Shown here piece after piece: positions 55,985 through 64,000 of a DNA stretch of 64,000 nucleotides; positions within the stretch are counted from its first letter, which is position 1, and each line of letters starts with the position of its first letter. The position numbers were made by a program, and so were the translations under genes. The notes below the pieces were generated by a model, which did not search any database, was not told where the DNA came from, and was given only the letters and a program-made list of their open reading frames with translations. Origin of the DNA: Peltaster fructicola (taxonomy: Eukaryota > Ascomycota > Dothideomycetes); the NCBI GenBank assembly GCA_001592805.2, contig CP051141.1, positions 2,170,001 through 2,234,000 of the forward strand, written 5' to 3'.

Positions 55985-58900
55985 ATGAATTTCATCTACT
56001 TCGGCAATGAATTTCCTGGTGACGATCTGAAGCTCCTGCTGAGACGCCTAAGAACACACAGCAAGGATCGAAAGCATCCCTTACTTGCTCAATTCCTCGA
56101 CGAAGCCACGATAGCTCTGAAGGACGAAGTCAAGCGTTCTCCGGCTGAGATCAGAGCTCAATTCCCGACTGTCGAGTCGATCCTAGAGATAGATACGCCA
56201 AGACTTCGCAAAGGACAACTGTCAGGCTCCATCGATGGCGTTCTACTCTGTGTCTTCGAGATCGCATCCTTTATCGGGTCAGTCGGTTGCTTGATCATGC
56301 TGTTCTTCAAGCTAACATGGATACCCAAGATACCTAGAGACAACGGACGACCAAGGCAATGCTTTGTTGACAGATGCATCATACCTTGCAGGCCTAGGCA
56401 TAGGCTTGCTAGCTACAGGTGCAGTAGCGTTATCGGCGACACCGGCAGACATCGTCCAGGCTGGTGCGCAAGTCGTTCGCATTGCGTTTCGTCTTGGTCT
56501 TGTTGTCACGGACGCGTCACGTAACATTGACGCACTGGTTGCGCCAGATAATGGTCATGCCGATCCTTGGGCGTATGTTATCCACGGCATCTCGCCCGAA
56601 GAGGCCCAGAAGGAGCTCGATGGGATTCACGAGCGAGATGTAAGTTCGGCCACTAAAAGATGGTGATGGTGATTGCGTTGACACTTCTTAACAGTGCACG
56701 CCAAATGCAAGCAGAGTGTTCATCAGCGCTCCGGCCACGACTTCTGTCACGATCAGCGGCCCTCCAGCTCGACTGAAGTCGTTGCTACGAACCTCAGGCT
56801 TTTTCCGTGACAGACGAAGCATAGCTCTGCCTGTCTACAGTGGTCTCTGCCATGCAGACCACATCTACTCCCGGCGCCATGTCGACAGAGTCCTTGACAC
56901 AGAATGGTCGACTGCTCTACTGCAGCAGAAACCACGCATCCCCGTGCTCTCATCATGCACAGGTATTGCTTTCTCTGCTGCCAACGCCAAAGAGCTGTTT
57001 GGCGACATCATCAATGAGATCATGCGACATCAGATCCGATGGGATACAGTCATACAGAGCATCATCAGCATAGCAAGCCATACAGCTCGCTGCAACATTC
57101 TAAGCTTTCGATCTTCACTACCACTGAACGACGCACTAGCATCTCTCAAGAAAGAACTGCCAGATGTAGACATTGGCTCAGAGGACATGCTACCATGGCT
57201 TCTCGACGATAAGACTGAGGTTGCTGGACCTCGAGGTACTATGCAATCCAAGATTGCCATTGTTGGCATGTCCTGCCGAATGCCAGGAGGTGCCACCAAT
57301 ACTGAGAAGTTCTGGGAGATCCTCGAACAAGGCCTCGATGTGCACAGAAAGATTCCGGCAGATCGATTTGACGTCGACTCACATCATGACCCCACGGGAA
57401 AGCGACAGAACAGCAGTCATACTGCATACGGCTGCTTTATTGATGAACCAGGGCTCTTTGATGCACCTTTCTTCCACATGTCGCCAAAGGAGGCTGCTCA
57501 GACGGATCCAATGCAGCGATTGGCACTAGTCACAGCATACGAAGCTCTTGAGAGAGCTGGCTATGTTGCCAACCGCACAGCTGCTACAAATCTTCATCGC
57601 ATAGGCACATGGTATGGACAAGCCAGTGACGATTACAGAGAAGTGAACACTGCACAGGAGATCAGCACATACTTCATCCCTGGCGGTTGTCGAGCTTTTG
57701 GTCCTGGTCGAATAAACTATTTCTTCAAGTTTGCTGGACCAAGCTTCAATTGTGACACAGCTTGCTCTTCGAGTTTAGCTGCCATTCAGGTATAGTACTA
57801 CAACAAGGGAGAACACAGATATGTGCTAACAAGATCTACAGGCAGCTTGCACTGCTCTCTGGGCTGGTGATGTCGATACAGTCGTGGCTGGAGGTCTGAA
57901 CGTGCTTACTAACTCAGATGCTTTCGCAGGTCTTAGTCATGGCCACTTCTTGACGAAGACTCCCAATGCATGCAAGACCTGGGACAGTGAGGCTGATGGC
58001 TATTGTAGAGCTGACGGCGTCGGCTCAGTCGTTATGAAGAGGCTTGACGATGCACTCGAAGACAATGACAACATCATTGGAGTCATTCTCGCTGCAGCAA
58101 CGAATCACTCAGCAAATGCAGTGAGCATCACGCATCCTCACGCTGGTCACCAGGAAGACCTAGGTCGAATCGTCACAGCCAGGGCTGGTATTGATCCGCT
58201 CGATGTTAGCTATGTCGAGATGCATGGTACCGGTACACAAGCTGGCGATATGGAGGAGATCCAGTCAGTGGCCAATCTCTATGCACCAGCAGCACCGCGC
58301 CGACGAAGTGCAAACCAGCTACTTCACATTGGTGCTGTCAAGTCTAACGTGGGCCATGGCGAAGCCGCTGCAGGTGTCACTGCCTTGCTCAAGGTCCTCT
58401 TGATGCTCCAGAAGGGCGCTATCCCTCGTCACGTAGGAGTCAAGCATGCTCTCAATCCAGCTTTTCCCCAGGATCTCGAGAAGAGAGGCCTACGCATTCC
58501 ATTCGAAGCACAACCATGGCAGACTGGTAACAAGAAGCGCATTGCAGCCATAAACAACTTCTCTGCAGCCGGAGGCAACACGACTCTTCTGATCGAAGAA
58601 GGTCCAGTACGCGAGTTTGTTCGCCAGGACCCACGAACCTCTCATGTCGTCAGCATCTCTGCAAAGAGCAAGATCTCGCTCAAAGGCAACCTGACTAGAT
58701 ATCTCGAGTATCTAGAGGCCAACCCAAACGTCTCAATGGCTGATCTGTCATACTCGACCACTGCTCGACGCTACCAACACAATCACAGAGTTGTTGTGCC
58801 TGCAGCAGATGTCAAATACCTGCAAAAGGCTCTTGGCGCTGCGCTTGAGAAGGTCGACACACACAAGCCTATTCCTGCCAGCGGTGCTCCTCCTGTCGGC

Positions 58901-61512
58901 TTTGTGTTCACCGGACAAGGCGCATCCTACAAGTCGATGAATCTGGAGCTGTACCACGATAGCCCGTTCTTCAAGAACCAGATCCTCGACTTAGATGCCG
59001 TGGCGCAGTCTCAGGGCTTCCCATCGATACTCCCAGCCATCGATGGTAGCCATGAGAAGGACCACCAGCACTCGGCAATTGTGACACAGCTCGCTCTCGT
59101 GTGTACAGAGATTGCTCTCGCACGATATTGGATGTCCATTGGAGTCAAGCCAAACTTCGTCATTGGTCACAGCCTGGGCGAATATGCTGCTATGCACATT
59201 GCTGATGTCCTGACTGCTGGCGATGCGATTTACCTTGTCGGCAGTCGGGCTCGCATGCTCGAGGAGAAGTGCAGCAGTGGAAGCCATAAGATGCTGGCGG
59301 TCAGAGCATCACTGTCTGACATTGAAGCTGCTGCCAATGGGCTCCCATTCGAAGTCGCATGTCTCAACGGTCCACAAGAGACTGTTCTGAGCGGGACCAT
59401 CAGTCAACTCGATGCTGTTGTTGAACCTCTGCAAGCAGCAGGCTTCAGATGCACGAACCTAGATGTTGCCTTTGCCTTCCACTCGTCGCAGACGGATCCG
59501 ATTCTGGATGACTTCGAGGCTCTTGCAAAGAAAGCGGTCTTGTTCCAGGCGCCAAACTTACCCTTCGTCTCACCTTTGCTTGACAAGGTCATCTTCGATG
59601 ACAAGACACTTAATGCTACTTATGTCAGACGAGCGACTCGAGAGCCTGTCAACTTTGTCGCCGCTCTTGCCAAGGCCAAGAAGATGTCTGTCATTGATGA
59701 TAGCACAGCCTTCGTCGAGATCGGTCCTCATCCCGTAGCCATCAATTTCGTCAAGATGGGATGTCAGAATGTCGGTGTTGCTGTCCCGTCGATGAGACGA
59801 GATGATAACAATTGGACTACATTGGCATCATCGCTTGCGGCTCTGCACAGCGCTGGGGTCGAGATCAACTGGAATGAAGTTCACAGACCATTCGAAAAGT
59901 CGCTTCGACTGCTCGATCTTCCAACTTATGCCTGGAATGACAAGACGTACTGGATACAGTACAACGGCGATTGGGCTCTGACAAAGGGTAATACCTTTTA
60001 TGATGCAGAAAAAGTTATCACGAATGGTAAGCCTGCACCGCAGGCATTGGCGCATTTGTCTTCGACTGTGCAGGACATCATCGCAGAGTCATTCAACGGT
60101 CACGCAGGAGAGATCACCATGCAAGCAGATTTGATGCAGACAGACTTCCTAGCAGCAGCTCATGGTCACAGCATGAACGGATGTGGCGTCGTTACCTCAG
60201 TAAGTCGACCTTTGCTATGTGTTCTGCCTGTGCTAACAGTTTGAAGTCAATTCACGCTGATATTGCATACACCTTGGGCGAGTACCTCTATAAGAAGATC
60301 TTGGCAACAAGCAAAGCTGCACCAATGGGTGTACAGAATCTGGTCGTCACCAAAGGCCTTGTAGCACAGTCCAATGTGGATGTTCCTCAACTAATTCAAG
60401 TTACCGTCAGGACTGAGGACATTACTTCTGGTCAAGCATCTCTAGAATGGCGAACCAGGTCCAACAACGGTCTCATTGACGAACCGTTTGCCACAGCGAC
60501 ACTTGAGTTTGGCCTCGCCGAAGATTGGATCAACTCCTGGACACCATTGAGCCACCTCATCCAGAGTCGCATCGAAGCACTTGATCATTTGGCTGTTGAA
60601 GGTCTGGCAAACAAACTTTCACGCAAGATGGCGTATACATTATTTGCCAACAACCTTGTCGACTATGCTGAGAAGTATCGTGGCATGCAAGCTGTGACAA
60701 TCAAAGACTATGAGGCATACGCTGATGTCACCCTCACCACTGAGAAGGGCGGCAAATGGACAGTTCCACCATACTTCATCGACAGCGTGGCACATCTTGC
60801 TGGGTTCGTCATGAACTGCTCGGACGCTTCCGACGTCAAGAACACATTCTGCGTTACCCCTGGCTGGAACACCATGCAATTTGCTCGACCACTTACTGCT
60901 GGGGAGAAGTACCAGTCGTACGTCAAGATGATACCGTCTTCGGATGATCCCAGCGTATACTTTGGCGACGTCTATATCCTGCAAACAGGAGATATCTGCG
61001 GTAAGGTTGGCGGCATTCAGTTCAGACGATATCCCAGAATTCTCCTGAGTCGATTCTTCTCACCACCTGACTCTGCTGCCGCCAAGAGTTTTGCTGCTGC
61101 TCACTCAACGGCTCCAGCCAAGCCCATCGCTGCGAAGAAAGAGGTTGCAGCGGTGGCAGTGAAGGTTGCTACACCAGACGCTCCGACCAAGGCCGACGAG
61201 AAAGCATCAGTACCAGTACCAGCAGTTGAGAAGGCGGCTTATGCGCCCACGATAGCTGCTGCAGCCTCGGCGCCAGCTCCAGACAGTGTCGCTGCTAAAG
61301 CGCTTCTCCTGATTGCTGCAGAGTCTGGTCTTGATCCAGCTGATCTGGGTGATGATGCAGCGTTCAACGATCTCGGAGTGGACAGCTTGATGAGCTTGGT
61401 CGTTGCAGAGAAATTCAGGACTGAACTAGGGGTGTCTATCAATGGCAGTTTGTTCCTGGAGTACCCAACGATTGGTGATATGAGGAAGTGGTTAGAGGAG
61501 TACTATAGCTAG
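55985..61512 (+). CDS. Non-reducing polyketide synthase, SAT-KS-AT-PT-ACP, no thioesterase
   Basis: Exons 55985-56277, 56330-56639, 56695-57789, 57842-60199 and 60247-61512 give 1773 residues. Domains: SAT about 1-360; KS about 384-800, with Cys558 in DTACSSS and His694 in MHGTGT; AT with Ser1010 in GHSLGEY; PT with His1342 (GHSMNG) and Asp1531 ([11 protein letters not shown]); one ACP with the phosphopantetheine Ser1732 in GVDSLMS. It stops directly after the ACP. A TE-less single-ACP form with a discrete metallo-thioesterase next door is the emodin/atrochrysone type of fungal PKS (MdpG- and AgnPKS1-like), which builds an octaketide anthrone. The SAT active-site motif reads GLGIG rather than GxCxG (Gly121). 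The start ATG at 55985 gives the normal [14 protein letters not shown] beginning. Confidence 0.95.
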
Positions 61513-61784
61513 ACACATGTCTACGGCGTCCTGGCAATGATGAATGTTGAAACTACTCACGTCCTCACTCCCTTCATAGCATGGCTGTATATGAGCTACA
61601 GGCGAACGTGTAGTCTTCTTGAAGAGCTGTGGTGTATAGTTTCATGGCATGCAGCTGACCCTCACCTCTTCCAGAGAGTCGGCAGAGTGGTGCTCGGTCT
61701 CGCAAGCGTAGCCTTGGTATAAGTATGCTCCCCGAAGGAAGGACCTCCCTCCACCTTGTCTCTCACCTCAAACACATCATCAAG

Positions 61785-62341
61785 ATGTCTACTCAAGTCA
61801 GTGTGCCTGCATCAGCAGTGCTGAGCGGATGCTTCCTCTCAGGTATGATCCCAGATCGTAACTTCCAACAAATGCTAAGAAGTTTGACACAGGTGCCATG
61901 ATGGGTTTGTCGTTGATGGCAGTCCCAGTGCTGCTTGAGACAAACACCCAAGCAGGCCATTTGGTCGACCAGTGGTTCAACCTCTACCAGCACGGCCACC
62001 ATGTTGCTCCAGCCATGTCGATCGCAACTTTGGCTGTATATCTGTGGACAGCAGTCGACAGACGGTCGAAGCACAAACCATGGCTGGTCTTCCTGCTTGC
62101 TGGTCTAATTACTTTCACCATGGTGCCCTTCACGCTAACACTCATGGCACCGACCAACAATGCACTGTTCAAGATAGAGCATGACAAGAACAGCATGTCA
62201 CTGCTCCCTGCTACGCTTGCTGAAGTCCAGCAACTTGTGATCCAATGGCAACGATTCCATGCTGTGCGTTCACTATTCCCATTGGCAGGCACAATTGTTG
62301 GGCTTACTGGCACTCTGAACGAGCTCAAGATCCTCAAGTGA
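61785..62341 (+). CDS. Anthrone oxygenase, DUF1772 membrane protein
   Basis: Exons 61785-61842 and 61893-62341 give 168 residues; the 50 nt intron runs from GTATGA to GACACAG. Family hallmarks are the Gly-rich first helix (GAMMGLSLMAVPVLLE), a His/Pro region (YQHGHHVAPAMSIATL), then LITFTMVPFTLTLMAPTNNAL and a final segment WQRFHAVRSLFPLAGTIVG. There are four probable membrane helices. HypC/AgnL2/MdpH2-like DUF1772 proteins oxidise an anthrone to an anthraquinone (for example emodin anthrone to emodin). The gene lies 272 bp downstream of the PKS on the same strand, consistent with acting right after chain release. Confidence 0.92.
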
Positions 62342-62378
62342 GCGAAGGATTGGCTGTCGGAGGTCATCTGAGGTCAGC

Positions 62379-62389
62379 TCGGATCCCGA
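62379..62389. promoter_or_regulatory. AflR-type palindrome, tandem site 1
   Basis: Perfect TCG-N5-CGA match, TCGGATCCCGA, 319 bp before the adenylate-forming gene start. Confidence 0.5.
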
Positions 62390-62393
62390 GGTG

Positions 62394-62404
62394 TCGGACC
62401 CCGA
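62394..62404. promoter_or_regulatory. AflR-type palindrome, tandem site 2
   Basis: Perfect TCG-N5-CGA match, TCGGACCCCGA, starting 15 bp after site 1. The tight pair strengthens the case for a real element. Confidence 0.5.
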
Positions 62405-62707
62405 GGGAGGACTTCGGCTAATCTCGAAACGGCGGAACTGGTGGACACGCATATCATTCCATAGCGAAAGCTCACCTGTTAGAACTTGTCCTTCAATGGA
62501 CCAGTTTCTTGACCTGCGTACATCGAATGTAGTTCCGGATCGGTACGAGCGCTCTTGCTGATCCTTACACTGTGCGAGCAAGTCTGATTCGTCTAGAAAT
62601 GCTGTCAAGATATAGATGGAGCTGGACGAGCTCCTGAAGTGATCATAGTGTCGTTTGAAGGTAAGCACAGAGGCATTGCAATCAGGTCTGCTCCCTTCTT
62701 CGCAGTC

Positions 62708-64000
62708 ATGGGTCTCTTCAGCAAGTGGTCTGACGATCACATGAAGAGGAAGGCGGTGTCACTGATCGATGGTGGTCATCTCCAGAACGACAAGTCATTG
62801 TTCACTCTTCTTGAGCAGGCAAGCGTCACAGCAGGTGATAGCAGTGCTCTGTTATGCATGCATCAACGATCTGGCTGTTTGGAAGATCTCCTGGAGAGCT
62901 CACAGAAGCAACCCGTGGCCAATGGAGACTCACACAAAGCCGACAAGGTCGATTGCCTTGTGGTTTCATATTCGCAGCTGTACAATGCTGCTCTGAAGGT
63001 TGCTCGTGGCTTTGCAGCACATGGCATCTTGCCCGGATCGACAATGGTTCTGCTGATCAACAATGGAGTCGAGTTTGCCGTCTTGCTCTGGGCTGCGATT
63101 ATGTACCGCTTGACTATTGTCTGCCTGGATCAATCAATGAGTGCTCCAAGTTCTCACAGAACTCTGTGTGAGATGCTAAAGATGCTCAGACCCGCGATAG
63201 TGGTGACAACTGATGCAGCCGGTGCGGTGTCCTCAGACATTGCGGTCGCTGAGTTACGGCTGGCTCAACCTCTTGGTGTCAAGCTCGAGAGTGGTGTCAT
63301 CAGTGGCTGGAAGACACTATCTGATCTCGTGGCACACCCTTCGAGCGCTTCAGTCGACGTCGAGACTATGCTTGAGCAGGCCAGAAACGACGATCCGGAA
63401 AGAGTACATTCCATTCTGTTCACATCTGGAACATCTGGTACACCTAAAGGATGCCCATTGCGCCTGAAAGGACAAACACATTTTCTGCATTCCTGGTCAT
63501 GGCTGATCACGGAGAGCAATGCCAAGCGAGCTCTGCAGCAAGCACACAATTCTAGAGCTATTGCACCTACTCAAGTACTGCAGACCTGGGTCAGTGGTGG
63601 CACAGTAGTCATGCCAAGCCGCAGCTTCGTGGTCGAGGACACCTTGACAGCAATCGAGAAGCATAGTGCCACCTTTGTAGTGCTATCGCCTCCGATGGTG
63701 CATGCTATAGCGAAAGCATTGAGGGAACGACCCATTGACACCAGTTCTGTGCAGACAATTCAGATTGGAGGCGATGCAGTGACCAAGGATGTTCTTCTGA
63801 GGTGTAGTGCGCTCTTCCCGCAGAGTCAAGTCTGTGTCGTGCACGGTATGTCAGAAGGCGTAGCAGCTTATCGTTGGGAGTTCTTCGACAGGCCAGTGTC
63901 AGAGGTGCCATTCTTGGGCGAAAGCACGCCTGTAGGATATGTTGCTTCTGGTTCAGAGGTCAAGTTGTGGGATCCTGTCAAGCAAAGGATTGCTGATCGA
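62708..64000 (+). CDS. Adenylate-forming enzyme (AMP-binding), C-terminus beyond window
   Basis: The frame is open from the ATG at 62708 to the window end (431 codons shown). The A3 core motif SILFTSGTSGTPKG is near residue 240. A Gly-rich IQIGGDA segment and HGMSEGVAA (A5 region, replacing the usual YGxTE) follow. It begins with MGLFSKWSDDHM, and has VVSYSQLYNAALKVARGFAAHGILPGSTMVLLINNGVEF near residue 85, typical of acyl-CoA ligase and NRPS-like adenylation domains. Whether carrier and reductase domains follow (as in aryl-acid reductases) cannot be seen. It may activate an aryl or polyketide acid made by the cluster; that is inference. Two tandem AflR-type palindromes lie in its upstream region. 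Confidence 0.85.
   Translation, partial: MGLFSKWSDDHMKRKAVSLIDGGHLQNDKSLFTLLEQASVTAGDSSALLCMHQRSGCLEDLLESSQKQPVANGDSHKADKVDCLVVSYSQLYNAALKVARGFAAHGILPGSTMVLLINNGVEFAVLLWAAIMYRLTIVCLDQSMSAPSSHRTLCEMLKMLRPAIVVTTDAAGAVSSDIAVAELRLAQPLGVKLESGVISGWKTLSDLVAHPSSASVDVETMLEQARNDDPERVHSILFTSGTSGTPKGCPLRLKGQTHFLHSWSWLITESNAKRALQQAHNSRAIAPTQVLQTWVSGGTVVMPSRSFVVEDTLTAIEKHSATFVVLSPPMVHAIAKALRERPIDTSSVQTIQIGGDAVTKDVLLRCSALFPQSQVCVVHGMSEGVAAYRWEFFDRPVSEVPFLGESTPVGYVASGSEVKLWDPVKQRIADR

Larger units (their letters stand above)
62342..62707. promoter_or_regulatory. Promoter region of the adenylate-forming gene
   Basis: 366 bp between the anthrone oxygenase stop and the next ATG. It contains two perfect AflR-type palindromes 15 bp apart, listed separately. 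No gene accepted here. Confidence 0.5.

Noticed and set aside
62273-62740. 155-residue minus frame overlapping the anthrone oxygenase 3' end and the next gene
   Set aside because: Begins at a GTG, not an ATG, overlaps two well-supported genes on the other strand, and has no recognisable motif.

Overview
The window is nuclear DNA of a filamentous ascomycete. Genes carry many 42-67 nt GT-AG introns. The conserved set (lipoyl synthase, molybdopterin synthase, Srb8/Med12, septin, IPI3, SURF1, AIM11, Sim4-complex kinetochore subunit) is fungal. The pairing of an AflR-like zinc-cluster regulator with an AflS-like co-regulator points to a Dothideomycete or Eurotiomycete. I lean to Dothideomycetes, but this is inference from family content only.

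Positions 1-31,421 are an ordinary housekeeping region. In order: SRB8/MED12 (-, C-terminus cut off by the window edge), LIP5 (-), cnxH (+), AIM11 (-), a CPSF6-like RRM protein (+), an AspE-type septin (+), a Teb1/Mug152-like Myb protein (+), an FTA4-like kinetochore protein (-), SER2 (+), an RS-rich splicing-factor-like protein (-), a VPS62-like secreted protein (+), an omega-class glutathione transferase (-), an NmrA-like oxidoreductase (-), SURF1/SHY1 (-), a UBX protein (+), a Thr-rich secreted protein (-), IPI3 (-) and an atypical SDR (-).

Positions 31,422-35,553 hold no intact gene. They contain what looks like the decayed remains of an SF1-type helicase, and they separate the housekeeping genes from the cluster.

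Positions 35,554-64,000 are a polyketide gene cluster of the anthraquinone (emodin/endocrocin) type that runs off the right edge. Its core is a non-reducing PKS (SAT-KS-AT-PT-ACP, no thioesterase domain), a divergently transcribed metallo-beta-lactamase thioesterase, a DUF1772 anthrone oxygenase and an EthD-domain protein. Around these are a questin-oxidase-like ring-cleavage enzyme, a NorB-like aldo-keto reductase, a SnoaL-like protein, an NmrA-like oxidoreductase (with a frameshift), a SAM methyltransferase, a GMC oxidoreductase, a laccase and an adenylate-forming enzyme. Regulation appears to rest on an AflR/AflS-like divergent pair plus a second AflR-like protein that lacks the zinc-cluster DNA-binding domain. 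Palindromic TCG-N5-CGA sites lie upstream of the GMC, laccase and adenylate-forming genes.

A working model, partly inference: the PKS chain is released by the thioesterase as an anthrone acid, decarboxylated and oxidised to an emodin-like anthraquinone, then reduced, methylated or ring-opened. The laccase and GMC enzyme may act in coupling or late oxidation. No P450 or transporter is seen, so part of the pathway probably lies beyond 64,000.
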